Shown in pieces: positions 1 through 11,923 of a DNA stretch of 64,000 nt. The notes beneath the pieces are model-generated. The model was not told the origin of the DNA. It made no database searches and saw nothing but the letters and a program-made list of their open reading frames with translations. Each line of letters opens with the position of its first letter. The stretch's first letter is position 1. The stretch is from positions 19,333-83,332 of the forward strand of contig MSJH02000763.1 in assembly GCA_001931875.2 (NCBI GenBank), given 5' to 3'. The stretch comes from Byssochlamys sp. IMV 00236. Taxonomy: Eukaryota; Ascomycota; Eurotiomycetes; Eurotiales; Thermoascaceae. A program made the translations under genes and the position numbers.

Positions 1-1254
1 GAATTCTCGAACGTGAAGATGTACAAGTACGGGGTACATACCTAGTTAGTCTCTCGCCAAACTGTAAGTTATTAAACGATATCCCGAACAAGAACATCCC
101 TTACGGAATCCTCCGCGGCACTAGTTTTCTCGGTTGCGCCATCCCGTACCCTAGTGATGTTCAGACGGCGATCACAGACCCGTGCTGTTGTCTGTTTAGA
201 CGTTCATCATGGACCCGCAGGCTCTATCCCCTGGACCCTCGAAGACTTTAGCACAAGTTGCACAACAGGGTAATCGGAGAATTAGTCCAGCATGGGATTG
301 TGATGGTCACTCTGGTTTGGAAGCATTTCGTTCGACTGCAATTGATGTTCTAGATCGCAGGGCGGAGTCACCGGTCTCGGGAATGTGTGAAATGTGTGAT
401 ATGCACGTCAGGAGAGATTATACACGCGCTCCGATTGCTCTGCCTGCCATTGAGGACCATCTCTATCTGTCCAAGGGCTATGCTTGTAATAGAACCGTGC
501 GCTCTGCTGTTCAGGGTCAATAATCGACGATCTTTAATAAACAGGTTACAGTACGATCTTGCGGGAGGGGCTCAGAATGTTTCGAATGTTTCCAGCATTT
601 TACAGAGGCGCCACAACCCGCAGATAATTCGATTTTCCACGTGCCTCATGCCATCTCTATCTCGCTTCGGATCATGAGTATGCTGCCCTTGAATCCGGAG
701 TTAGCGCACTCCGTTGCTGAATTCCTAAGTCGTTTCAGGGGTAGGATGGGTGATAATGTCAACTTCTCCAGGAGATATCACAAGACAAACTCCGCGTGAG
801 AAAGGCATTGCGACGCTTAACACGACAATTAATTCAAGCCGCACGCCCAGATTACAAGATCCCATCTTTTGTTCCCTGTTCCTTGTGCCATTGAGGCGGG
901 GGACGTTGCATCTCGGAGTCGACTCGTCGGGTTCGAAATTTCTATGATGAATTAGCGGAATGTCACTTACCAGGGTATTAGACCAATCTCTTCATGATGT
1001 TAAATGAGCTCTGCACAACGATGCATTCACTGAGACCTCGCTTAAAATCTCTCGAATTCTCAAACGCCAGAGAATGCAGGTATGTTCCGGCCGTTAAGTT
1101 TTAGGTGGTGTACTCTAGTTGGTATGCGTGTAAAAAGTAAATTAAGCTTTAAGATCTGTGATGAAAAGACTATGCTATGAAAAACACTACTGGTTAACAG
1201 TAGACCCCTAGAAGAAACCTTACCAGACTAAACCACCCATTCATGGCAGAAAGA
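1..1254. other. No recognisable gene
   Basis: Short open frames on the plus strand (209-523 and 387-677) overlap in different frames and resemble no family I know. A multi-exon gene cut by the window edge cannot be excluded. The stretch may also be intergenic DNA or a decayed gene. Confidence 0.4.
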
Positions 1255-2655
1255 TCATTCAATATCATCAACTCGGTTAACTGTTAGGTCGGTCGTAACT
1301 TTTATTTCACCCGGGACCGCAATTTGCTCCTTACTGTCGTCCCAGTCGGAAGCATGGATATCGGTCTCCATCCGAGACATGGTGGAATGCGGCAGTTTGT
1401 GCATGCGGACATGGCCTTGGTGTGATCCAGTGATATTGTATTTGTCCATACGACCGTAGCGGCTCGAATAACCTCGTGAATTGCTTGCTGGGTCCGAGGA
1501 TGTGAGCCCAAGGACCCGGCGTATTGTGGGGAACTTGTATGTGATGAGCGCTTTGAAACTGGGGATGCAGGCGCAAATCACTGCGACGGTGACCTCGATC
1601 GACGACCAGTCTAACTCATCTACTATAATATCTAGTATCCACAAGTCAGATAATCTGAATGCACGGTCCAGTTTGCCTGGGTAACTCACATGTCATGTCT
1701 GTACTTGTGTTCTGCAACTGAGTTGCGCGAATGATACTCGTCAAACAGACCCTATAATGTCCGTCAGTCAAGGAAGACCAGGAAAAGAAGCCGATCCTGT
1801 AACGTACAAGAATCCTAGAGCGAACATGGCAATTACTCCCGTTTTCTTGCCCCGGCTCAGTTTCGTCTTATACAAGAGCGGGATAGGCAAGAAGAATATG
1901 ACAAGATCGCTTGCCAATTTGATTCCGAAAGAGACGTAGAAGAATGTCAATAGGTTCAGACATTTTCCAGGGACCGTGCTATCCCAGGCCTTCTGGACTG
2001 GAGAGCACTGGAATATGACGACTGCTGTTTCCTCGATACACTGACAGATCAGAAATACTATGCAGCCATAGCACACGGCTAGTACCCTCTTTCCAGGGAA
2101 TATGCGGAGGTAAAATAGTAAAAAAGAGACCTTGATGGTGATGAAAGCGAAGATATATGCGATCGAGATGACGAAATCGAGCTATGAGAGACAAGTCAGT
2201 CTCCCGGTAAGAATTCCGATCAATGGATCAAAAACATGTACCTGCAGGAATCTCTCGATATCTTCAGGATCTAGGGTCTTTAAATGTTGTCCAGCTCCAT
2301 ATCGAACCACTATGAATGGTGAGCCGCGAACCATCTAGGAAGAGAAGGATGGAATTACTTACTCAATGCGGATACAACGCAAAGAACACAAGTGAAAACC
2401 TGGATGAACATGGCAAATCAGAGACGCACTGCTTCATAATTCATGATCATCATACATAGCTGAACGTAAAGCAGACTATCAAGATAGTCAGTGAGAATCA
2501 AATTGGTGATACAATGGGACATATTCACCATCATCAGATCCAAGTCCCTTCATGTAGACACTGCGGACCCATAACCGCACTGCTGAAGATATTGTAGCCA
2601 AGAGCAGCATCACAGCGTTCACCGTCACCAGTCTTGCTGCTTTTGATTCTGCCAT
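1255..2655 (-). CDS. SAT4-type (fungal rhodopsin-like domain) integral membrane protein
   Basis: This is a seven-helix membrane protein of the fungal rhodopsin-domain (SAT4/PTH11-like) family. Its members have no generally established biochemical role. My model has seven exons: 2655-2529, 2475-2456, 2399-2363, 2309-2242, 2181-1808, 1751-1690 and 1631-1255, giving 354 residues. The N-terminus has a first helix followed by the family GSDD stretch. Next come the family motifs RYGAGQH and FQCSPVQKAWD followed by GKC, then SIIRATQLQ, and DWSSIEVTVAVICACIPSFK near the last helix. The C-tail is hydrophilic and ends at 1255. The start ATG at 2655 is chosen because the first helix follows directly. 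The second exon is only 20 nt, yet it is needed to keep frame. The family call is firm and the microexon is an inference from splice signals and phase. Confidence 0.85.
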
Positions 2656-4142
2656 GATGGGCACTTTGTGGAATGCGAATTGATTTCGAGCTAGAGGAAA
2701 ACAAATGCATGCGGGGAAGAGGCATTATATCCACCAAGAAGAACGTTGTCTGCAGAGCAAAAGACTAACACACAAGAAATCCTTCGTGGAGGTGCAGAAT
2801 TGAAAACTGCCAATAGATGAGAACTAACGACGTTGCATACGATGAAGCTCAGATGGCATGACGGCTGGGGCTAGACGCAGGTGCTGTAACTAGCCCTTGA
2901 TACCTTCAGGGGCTGCTGAAGTCCTCGGTACGTAGGTCCAGCCTCGTGTGGCACCCATAACCCTGGAAACGGCATTTGAATACTCTGCGTGTGTGGGACC
3001 GTGGACGTTTGACTGGCCTTCGGCATTGGCCTTCCTTTTATTCACGAATGGCCCTGAACAAAGTAGCATCACAGTCAATCAGTCAATCACCTGAAATCCT
3101 TCAAATCTTGTTCTTGTGTGACTAGTAGAGAAGGATTGATTTGTCCGCATTGTGTTCAGCACAGACTATTCTTACGCAACTTGCCATCTGTAGAAACAGA
3201 CCTGGTATGATTGCTGAATGTTGACAGATTCCTTCAAGCGATGTGAAAGCACTCCCAGGGTAGCATCCTTATCACACAGGATTATCAAGTGACTTCCCGA
3301 ATAGGGTATCAGCGACTTGTTCTCACTATCGCACTATCAGCTTCTAAACTTGAAGGTCACAATGCTATCTCTCACAATGGTGTGTTGAAAAGCATTACTG
3401 GCTAATGGGTCAAAAGACCGAATGCGTGGCCGCTATATTCAGGGTACATTCTTACGCAATAGTAGTAGCGTAGAGCACTGACTGTCTGAATAACAGCATA
3501 GCTGCCGGGAGGACTTGAAAGGACAGTGTTACTTCACCAAGTCCTCGTTGTTTGCATCAGGAGTCATCCCGACAACACCGCATAAGTCTCGGTGCCATCT
3601 TATTGTCGTGATGCAAGTCATCTTCAAACTCAAGACGCGCGCTCACCCAAATCCCGATTCCGGGATTCACAAACAGACCAGCCAATAGAGCTTCCAAGAT
3701 GGATAGAAGGGAGAGCTGATCGAAAATTGTAAAACAACCCAGAAGTTGTTTTTCATGCTGCAGATATCGCTTGGAAGTCACGCTCCTATGAGCATGTGAC
3801 CCATGGAACTGGCCAGGTGAGCCTGACAGACAAGGCCAACGTGCTTACAGCAGCGTTATGGCTCTAGTTGCTTAGAACCCCATGCAGATAAAATAGTTAT
3901 GTTACTAGTACGGCGACTACTATATAAGCACTGTCAATCTCGTCCAGTACAGTTGGGTGAACCACTCTGAACACGTATAATTTCTATTTATTTACGGTCT
4001 ATGAGATTGCATAGTCGAAGATAGTGTGGGGCTGTCATAATAATCTATCGAACAAGTGTAAGGTACCTCTGTTAATATATACAAGGGACTTAGTGTCGAA
4101 TATTAGCGAAGAGCAGTCTATGGAGATAATTCTTTCTGGGGT
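2656..4142. other. Intergenic, no gene supported
   Basis: Upstream region of the SAT4 gene and downstream region of the aldo-keto reductase. Minus-strand open frames of 62 aa (2890-3078) and 74 aa (3557-3781) show no family resemblance, so I leave them uncalled. Confidence 0.45.
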
Positions 4143-5263
4143 TCAAGACTTGTCGGGAAAGCCGAAATCGACACCGAAGGGCGGGTACACGAAGCGCTGG
4201 AAGCCCTTCGTGGCTGCCAGCTGATTTGTGTACTTGGCAATAATAGCCATATCAGATTCATCAAGCTTGATAAGGTGGCGGTTCTCCTCAATGCGAGGGG
4301 GAGTGACAGACTTTGCCAGGACACTAGAACCACGGGCAACTGCAACTTACGTGTCAGTAATAGGCAGTATATTGCAAAGAGTAGGAATGCATACTATGCC
4401 AGCTCAGCAGAACTGTTGCCGGTGTGACTCCCTTCTTCTTCGCGATTTCAACGATGGGCTCTGCCGTAAAGAGAGGGCTTCCAGTGCTTCCCAGAGGGCT
4501 GTAAGCAGTGATGTGGATGCCCTTCTCCTTGCAGAAGTCGACGATCTCCTGTTGTGGCAAAGCCGGATGGTTCTCAATCTGGTTGACTGCAGGCACTACG
4601 GAAACTTGGGGTAGCAGCTCCTCAAGATAGCGCTTGCTGTAGTTAGAAACTCCAATGGCCTTGACCTTGCCCGTTTCAAGAAGCTTCTCCATGCTCTTGT
4701 ATGTAGTAACATGGGAGTGGTCCTTCAGGATGTCACGAGAGCCATCTGGAAGCTTAGGGAACAGAGGGTGGTTACCTGGAAAGAGTTAGCAACATTGTCA
4801 AAAGACAGGACAAAACTACCTCTGATGTGAAAGTCTAGACGGCAGGTCACGCATACCATTGGGGTTCATCGCCAACGGCCAATGCATGAGATAGAGGTCG
4901 ATGTAGTCCAATCCCAAGTTCTTGAGACTCAGATCAAGTGCTTCCTCCACACGCGTGTGGTAGCTGCACCACAGTTTCGTGGTGACAAAAACATCTTCTC
5001 TCTTGACTTTGCCAGATGCAAATGCCTCCTTCAACCCATTTCCAACTTCCTGCTCATTCTGATAGCAAAAGGCAGTATCAATGTGCCGGTAGCCGACAGA
5101 GATGGCATGGCTAACAGCAGTCTCGACCTCGCCAGGACCAGATTGCCACGTCCCTGTTCGAATCAGCAATACTCCGTAGCCTCGATGCGTGATGCCTACC
5201 AAGTCCAAGGGCTGGAATTTCCGCGCCTGTGTTCAGCTTGAAACGCGTCTCTTCGACAGCCAT
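4143..5263 (-). CDS. Aldo-keto reductase (GCY1/glycerol-dehydrogenase-like)
   Basis: NADPH-dependent reductase of aldehydes or aldoses, with the usual length for the family (312 residues). Exons are 5263-5200, 5153-4857, 4775-4395 and 4339-4143, with introns of 46, 81 and 55 nt. The classical catalytic tetrad is visible: Asp and Tyr in [15 protein letters not shown], Lys in VTTKLW and His in YLMHWP. The cofactor-binding part includes [15 protein letters not shown] and [16 protein letters not shown]. The protein begins [20 protein letters not shown], the usual beta-hairpin start. The gene is divergent from the myo-inositol oxygenase gene across 1.4 kb. A role as a glucuronate or other uronate reductase is possible from that context, but the family covers many substrates and the sequence alone does not settle it. 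Confidence 0.9.
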
Positions 5264-5839
5264 TGTGGTCGGATTCTGTTTGTAAATTACTGAATAAAGA
5301 CTCCAGAAGATAATTCTAGTTGCAGTATTCTGTGCCTTCGTTTGCGAGTGTTAGATAATTAGGACAGAAAGAGAACGACGGTGTTTATTGATAAGGAGAG
5401 CAGAAAGGGCTCAACGGTGATGACCGGCTATTGAAGGCTTGAAGCTACCCCGCGGTGGGGGTTCTCGAACGGCATCGATTTGGATGTTGACGCTCTCCCG
5501 TAGGTGGATAAACCAGCCCATAGTCAGCTATTATTCCATCAATCACAGTTTCTTCAAGTTCAGTGGCGGTGCTTTCGATACTAATTATATAGGCCCTACT
5601 TAGTTATGGTCAATGAGCGCTGTTCAATGTTGGGAATGTTTCCTTTTCGTTTGAAATTCTCTCTTCTCTTCTTTTGTGATGCTTTTACATCTCTACACTG
5701 AAGAGTGAGGATATTCCTGTGTATACCAATCACTGCGCATTGGCTCATTATCTATGCACGCAATAGCCCAGCTCTTACATGCGATCCACCAGCTCCAGAC
5801 CCATTTCTGTCAGTTACTCTGATTCCAATGGAAGCATGT

Positions 5840-5840
<1 letters not shown>

Positions 5841-5878
<38 letters not shown>
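5841..5878. repeat. (CT)19 microsatellite
   Basis: Uninterrupted CT dinucleotide run in the shared upstream region of two divergent genes. Pyrimidine tracts are common in fungal promoters and 5' leaders, and the length is likely polymorphic. Confidence 0.95.
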
Positions 5879-5881
<3 letters not shown>

Positions 5882-6544
5882 GAAAGAATACCTATCCTCA
5901 TTGCCTCTATAAGCCTATGGTCACATACCCTCATGAATCTTTCTTTCCATATCCGGCAGTGGAACGTCAGTGCGATACAGTTGCCGTTGTCGCACAGATA
6001 GCCGCTGTCAGTGCCACGGGGAACATTTCTCATTATGACTGTGTGGAAACAGTTGCGAGTGGTCTTGAGATGATTAGGAATACGGCTTCCTTTGACCGTT
6101 CCCTATTTGCATCCCCACTGTCTCCCCGCACACATTCTCCGACGGTCTGGAGGTGGACAACCGAAGATGGATGGTCTGAGGCTCGGAAACCAGAATCCAT
6201 CTCTGGGCCACGGCTGAATTCCGGGGTTGCTCAGCCCCGACATCCCACCAGCCCTATCGTTTCTCGATCCGACATTGGCTGACATCACGCTGTTTCCATA
6301 GCCTGGAGCAGATCCATTCGAGGAGCTTTTCGAGATTGTAGTACACGGGACCGAGAGGGAATCTCTCGCCGTTCTCTTGCCTGTTCGGTCCAGCTTGTGG
6401 CGGAAAGTGGTGGGTGGACGTGTTTGGGGAAGACATATCGGGCTTTGTTGCCTTAGACGAAATCCTCAAGGGTGTCGGAAATCGCTATCCTATAGATTGT
6501 AATGTAATGTGTTCACTCTTCGTAGGATCCCTTCGACCTTCATC

Positions 6545-6550
6545 TATATA
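6545..6550 (+). promoter_or_regulatory. TATA-like element of the myo-inositol oxygenase gene
   Basis: TATATA lies about 140 bp upstream of the ATG, a plausible distance for a fungal TATA box. This is a position-based inference only. Confidence 0.4.
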
Positions 6551-6688
6551 GCTGGGCTCCTCTGTCTTTCCTCAGACGCTATCACATCGATTGACTTCGT
6601 CTCAACTACACTTATCCAGCAACAAAGAAACTAAAGTCTCTAGTTTTTTCCTTTGAGAAAATTCACACCAGAAGACAGATCAGTCGCA

Positions 6689-7714
6689 ATGGCCCCCGCT
6701 GCTGTTGTGGAAGCTCCTGTGGCTCAGACTCCTGTTCCTTCCTTCAAGAAGGACCGTGATGGACTGGCCTTGGAGAGCCTGTCCGACGACATTGACAAGG
6801 TCAACATTCTGAAGAGTAACCTGAAGAAGGAAAATAAAGACAAGGATATTTACGAGGAGTCTGACTTCGACAAGAACAAGGACAAGACCCAGTTCCGCCA
6901 GTACGAGGACGCCTGTGACCGTGTCAAGAACTTCTACAAGGAGCAGCACACGAAGCAGACTGTCGCCTACAACCTCAAGGCTCGCAATGACTTTCGCTCT
7001 AAGACTCGTGCGGAGATGAGCATCTGGGAAGCCATGGAGAAGCTGAACACATTGATCGACGAGTCTGACCCCGACACCTCACTTTCTCAGATTGAGCACT
7101 TGCTCCAGTCTGCAGAGGCTATCCGCCGGGACGGCAAGCCCAGATGGATGCAGCTGACCGGTTTGATCCACGACTTGGGCAAGCTGCTCTACTTCTTCGA
7201 CGCTCAGGGCCAGTGGGATGTTGTTGGCGACACTTTCCCCGTTGGCCTTGCCTTCGACAACCGAATTATCTACGGTACCGAATCCTTCAAGGACAACCCC
7301 GACTACGGCCACGATGTCTACGGTACCAAATTTGGAATCTACAGCCCTGGCTGCGGCCTTGACAACGTGATGCTCTCATGGGGTCACGACGAGTACCTGT
7401 ACCATGTCGTCAAGGACCAGTCGACGCTGCCTGAGGAGGCCCTCGCCATGATCCGCTACCACTCCTTCTACCCGTGGCACAATGCTGGAGCTTACCAAGA
7501 GCTCATGAACGACAAGGACCATCAGATGCTGAAGGCAGTCAAGGCTTTCAACCCCTATGACCTCTACAGCAAGAGTGACGATGTCCCTTCCGTGGAGGAA
7601 CTCAAGGTAGGTACCCCTTTCTTCTATAAACAGCTGGAACGCTAACAAACCTCACAGCCATACTATCTTGAGCTTATCGATGAATTTTTCCCCAGCAAAG
7701 TCATCAAGTGGTAG
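6689..7714 (+). CDS. Inositol oxygenase (MIOX)
   Basis: Non-haem di-iron enzyme that cleaves myo-inositol with O2 to D-glucuronate in the cytosol. Exons are 6689-7606 and 7658-7714, separated by a 51-nt intron with a GCTAAC branch site, giving 324 residues. Family residues for the iron centre are all present: His in QIEHLLQSAE, His-Asp in GLIHDLGKL, His in MLSWGHDEYLYHV, His in IRYHSFYPWHN and Asp in FNPYDLYSKSD. The protein ends KVIKW, as the family usually does. The ATG at 6689 is the first in-frame Met after an upstream frame with no Met and gives a short Ala/Val/Pro-rich N-tail. A Gfo/Idh/MocA dehydrogenase of inositol type lies 4 kb downstream. The assignment is firm. Confidence 0.97.
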
Positions 7715-8787
7715 ATCGTTGTATGGAAAAAGCTTCCAATTATTGCCACCTATTGGTGCTACATACACCAGATACAGTATGACGCGATGCATTTGTGCTA
7801 TTTTAATGCCCTATTATCTATGAATCTCCCTTCACATTTGTTAGGCTCTCTGATGATTTATGCCACACTATCATTCATACAATGTCTGCATGTTGTTTCC
7901 TATGTATGTAATGCCGAAACACCCAGCAGAACGGGCTAAGTAGGGTTGAGTTTGCCAGTACCAAAACTAGATTTTGAAANNNNNNNNNNNNNNNNNNNNN
8001 NNNNNNNNNNNNNNNNNNNNNNNNNAAAGATTGTGCATGTAAGAAGAAAGAAATGTTCGCGACTATAAAAAATCGAGCGAAGAGGGTATTTAGTATGTAT
8101 TAGCCATGTGCCTCTAGCAACTCTGCATGTGTAGTAACCAACTATGGGCTACTCTGCATTATCCTAGTCCTAAGTCTTATATATAGCCTAGACCCTATTT
8201 GATTCTTAGCAATTTAACAGCTTCGTTGCCAATTCTATGATGAAGATTCTTTCCTCTTTATGTTCTAGGACATACAAAGAGCTCAATCACTGCCTCCTTC
8301 TCTATGCGATTCAGTATTATGCATGCGGAATATTCCCTTCGACCTATATTTTGTTCGAAGATGTCACTGTTGGTAATTCCTTGATTTAGGGTAGTAGAGG
8401 CCTGTTGCAGCTCAGCTTGCGGTATAGTAGCCAGGCGCTGACAGATTAGCTCCTTGGTCGAGTACATGGCAAACTGTGGTGATTACCATACATCAGCTAA
8501 TTCGATGAAGTTATCTGTACATACAGAATTAAAGCTTTAGACGACAAGTCGCATCATGAAAGGATGATAATGACGTCTTGTCAATGTGAACATGGATCTC
8601 TTTGTTCAGTACCTCTCTACGATCCACGAAACATGATCCACTCCAGGCAGCAGACGTGTCTACCTAGCCCATGTGACTTTGGGAAGAGTTTCCATAAACT
8701 ACATATGCCGCTCCAAGTCTACTACTGGAAGACGACACACATTCTTCTTCTTCCTTCATATTCAGTTCAGTGACTACGTAAACCGAT
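7715..8787. other. Intergenic region with assembly gap
   Basis: 3' region of the inositol oxygenase gene, AT-rich, interrupted by 46 N. A 69-codon minus-strand frame (8258-8467) has no recognisable family and is not called. Confidence 0.5.
7980..8025. other. Assembly gap (46 N)
   Basis: Run of undetermined bases. No gene model crosses it. Confidence 1.
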
Positions 8788-11275
8788 ATGGAAGAGGAAA
8801 ACATTCCCACCCCTCCAGAGGGTCCCAGATACACACAGGAAGAATTCCTAGCGATTGTCAATGAGCAGCTAATAAAAGCAAGTGTCCCAAACCCTCAAAA
8901 AGTGTCTCAGAACGGGCCACCTAGTTTATTGCGCTCGATTCGGTCTTCAAGACAAGCACTGACTAGAAAGAACAGGACTGCAAGTTAGATGCTTGTATAG
9001 ACAAGTATTTAATGTCCGCTAAGAATGAAATGGATAAGAAAAATAAACAGGACTATTATCGGCGACCGACACCAGGGTTCGATGAAGACTCGACCTGCCA
9101 GGATTTGAAGAAGCAACTACTGGATGATATCAAGCATCATGTCCCAGAATATTTTGCGAATGAGCAGGATATGGCGCTGGATAATACAGGGAGCAAGTTG
9201 CGTCAACGGATAGACTCTAGATGGAGGAAGTGGACATCTTCTCCTCAAAAGCTTGAAACGGGTGAAACGGGACTGTCTCTCAATATATATTCTGCTGCTG
9301 ACCGTCTGTAGAAAACGGAGATTTCAACAAAAAGCTGGTTCAAATCCTGTCTGAGAATCGACTGCGCCAGATCTCTGTACAACGTGATACTGGAGCGTCT
9401 GAGGGGCCCTCCTCATTGCAGGATGGTGCATTTACTGAAGTTTGTCGTCAGTTGAGGAAGTTGGTTGAAGGAGAGAATTCTTCGGCTTCATTCGCCTGCG
9501 GTGGAACAATTCCGATCGGGAAGGATGACAATGAACACAATAGCAGTTGTGCGCCAGTTAACTTGTTCTGGAAGACTGGAGAAGATACACAGGCCCAGAA
9601 GTTAGTGCTGCCCCTTACTGACACTCAGGAATCAAATGCTAGTCTGCTTCAACGACTGGTAGATGATTGTTCTCCTGCCACATTCGGAAGAGGAGACCAA
9701 GATGTTCTGGACCCCAGCTATCGCATGGCAGGCAAACTCGACACAGACAAGTTCGCTTCCAATTTTCATCCGGCGGACTTCGGTATCTTGGAAAATGTAG
9801 AACAAATTCTACTTCCAAGCATTAGGACGGATCTCGAGAACTATCTACAGTTCCGAAAGATAACCGCACATCTGTATAAGCTGAATGTAATACGCATGAT
9901 CCTTCTCTAGGTGAGAATAACAAGGTTGAATTTGTCTCTTACAGGTTTACTCTGGGCCTTCAGGCCTCTTTCGTAAACACGTCGACACTCCACGTTCGCA
10001 GAACCAGATTGGATCGTTGGTCGTCTGCCTGCCATGCGAGTTCAAGGGTGGAAGGTTGCTCGTCCGTCACGATGGGCAGGAAGTCGACTTTGATTGGGCC
10101 AGCGCAAGCACATCAACTGTTCAATGGGCAGCATTCTACAGCGACTGCGAACATGAGATAGAAACAGTCACAGAGGGCCATCGTATCACCCTGACATATA
10201 ACCTCCATGTGACAGAAGCAGTGGGCCTTTCTCTGTTGCCAAACCCGGTTATCGACCCGAAATCGCTTCCGTTGTATGAATATGTGAAGGGTATCCTTGA
10301 AAATCCTGCAGTTTTGAAAGAAGGTATCGGATCTATCCCCATTCAATGATAGTAGGCCATTTCTGATTCGTATGAGCAGGTGGCGTCCTTGGGTTCTTCT
10401 GTTCCTATGCATATCCGCACACTGCGAAGTATGCCAACGAGGCCCTCCCAAGATCCCTCAAGGGTTCAGATTTGGTCCTGTATTCAGTCTTCAAGTCTCT
10501 TGGGATTTTTGTGAAAGTCGTCCCTGTATTGGAACTCGGTGGCTTATACGTTCCAAATGATCCGCAACTTGGGATATCAGGAAAGACAGAGAAAGGTCAA
10601 GGGTACATACGTACGTTTGAAACAAACTACGAAGCCCGAAAGAATCTCGAAAAATTCCGGAAACTTGGCTACATGGAATCATACTTGGGATACTCAGGGC
10701 CACCGCAACGGACGGGATTGGAGCTGGAATACCAAGACATTGGTGCGACTCTCTCGGACTGGGACGACATCGATAGACATTGGAAAACGATTCTGCTGGG
10801 TCGACAAGTGAATGGACTCTCTGAGCTAGAAGAAGTACCGGGTGATTATGATGATTATCATGACTACAATGAAAAACCAACAGGAACTCGGGTGGGGACA
10901 CGTCTGCACCCTTATTTCACAAGTGACATAGGCGGGGAAGACATGAGCGAGATAGAAGTAGGTCAGCCGTTTCCATCTTCCTGGGTACTATACTGATGCG
11001 GAAACTACAAACAGGTAGAGGGAGTGTGGCCATTCTACCATCTTCCCGGCATAATTTGGCTCACAGAACCCAAGAGAGAGGAAATGGCTTTCACCCACCT
11101 CACATACGGAAACGAAGCATCGCTTGATACACGATATTCTTGTGCTGCCATTGTCGCCGTCATTCCGCCTTGGAACGAGAGGATGAACGAGAGGGGGAAT
11201 GTCCCTGAACAGGCGTCATCCGGAGAAGCGGAGGGAAGTGGCTCTAAAAGAAGGAAGAGGGCTGCTGGGAAATAA
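8788..11275 (+). CDS. 2OG-Fe(II) oxygenase-domain protein (prolyl-4-hydroxylase-like)
   Basis: Fungal protein with a 2-oxoglutarate/Fe(II) dioxygenase domain and unknown substrate. My six-exon model is 8788-8901, 8967-9261, 9312-9886, 9945-10323, 10380-10957 and 11015-11275. Its introns are 50-65 nt, and it closes to 733 residues. Iron ligands are visible as HxD in FRKHVDTPRSQNQ and the distal His with its following Arg in EGHRITLTYNL, which fit the HxD...H and 2OG-binding Arg pattern. The N-terminal 260 residues are charged and unassigned. The C-terminus is basic (GSKRRKRAAGK), a possible nuclear localisation signal. The gene sits between the inositol oxygenase and inositol dehydrogenase genes, but nothing in the sequence ties it to inositol. 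The first exon junction is the least certain. Confidence 0.8.
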
Positions 11276-11923
11276 AATGAGATAGAATCTCAGATGATGC
11301 TTTCAACACAGAGGTGAATGGAGCGGGTGGTCCATAGATCCTTGCTATCGACCGGTTCTAGTATATGCTACAATATCAGACAGTTTAGCTCGTCGTACTC
11401 AGAGTATTGAATATTACTCGGTATCCAATATGCAATGGAACTAGCTTCCCGGGTGTGTGATCTCGGAATAATAATACTCGATCAAGGGGGTCCGGATGGG
11501 AAACACCTCCCGGAGCCAGTTTGTTGACCGCCTTTGTACCGTGGGGGCTGCTTTAAAAGGCATTCGTAGGCAGCATCTTTCTTTGTCAATTGAAGTCATC
11601 TAGATTGACTCTCTTGTTTCTGTGAAGGTTGCAGGTCTGGCTGGATCCAATTTATCTGTACGTATCTCGCAAAACGTCTCGATTGAGGAGCTCTCTTTCT
11701 TCGTGGTGGAGCTGTTTCTGCCTCCCCGCAATAAGTATCGGCGTGATGTACTTATGCAATACAGAGATATCGTTCTAACAGCGGAGTTTAGGTCTTTTCG
11801 ATCTTCTTGAAGTCACGTTTACTTCATATCCAGCTCAATTGCACCTTTTTTTTTTATATATAATTTCGACGTGCTCTTTCTGCTTTGCCTCACTTTCGTT
11901 ATTTTGTTATACGCAAGTACACC
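11276..11923. other. Intergenic, promoter of the inositol dehydrogenase gene
   Basis: Contains a CCGG/CCCGG-rich segment near 11490-11515 and a TATA-like TTTAAAAG near 11552. A 62-codon frame (11622-11810) lies in the probable 5' leader and is not considered a gene. Confidence 0.4.

Larger units (their letters stand above)
5264..6688. other. Divergent promoter region, aldo-keto reductase / myo-inositol oxygenase
   Basis: 1.4 kb between the two divergent start codons. It contains a CT microsatellite and, at 6222-6239, an inverted CGGGG-N8-CCCCG pair of the kind zinc-cluster regulators can bind. Open frames across it (5705-6282) consist largely of the CT repeat and do not look coding. Confidence 0.5.

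Noticed and set aside
5779..6282. 167-codon plus-strand frame
   Set aside because: Its N-terminal part is the (CT)19 repeat read as Ser-Leu, and the rest is promoter DNA.
9334..9345. tRNA B-box-like GGTTCAAATCCT
   Set aside because: It lies in a coding exon of the oxygenase gene, with no A-box or cloverleaf around it. I found no tRNA in the window.
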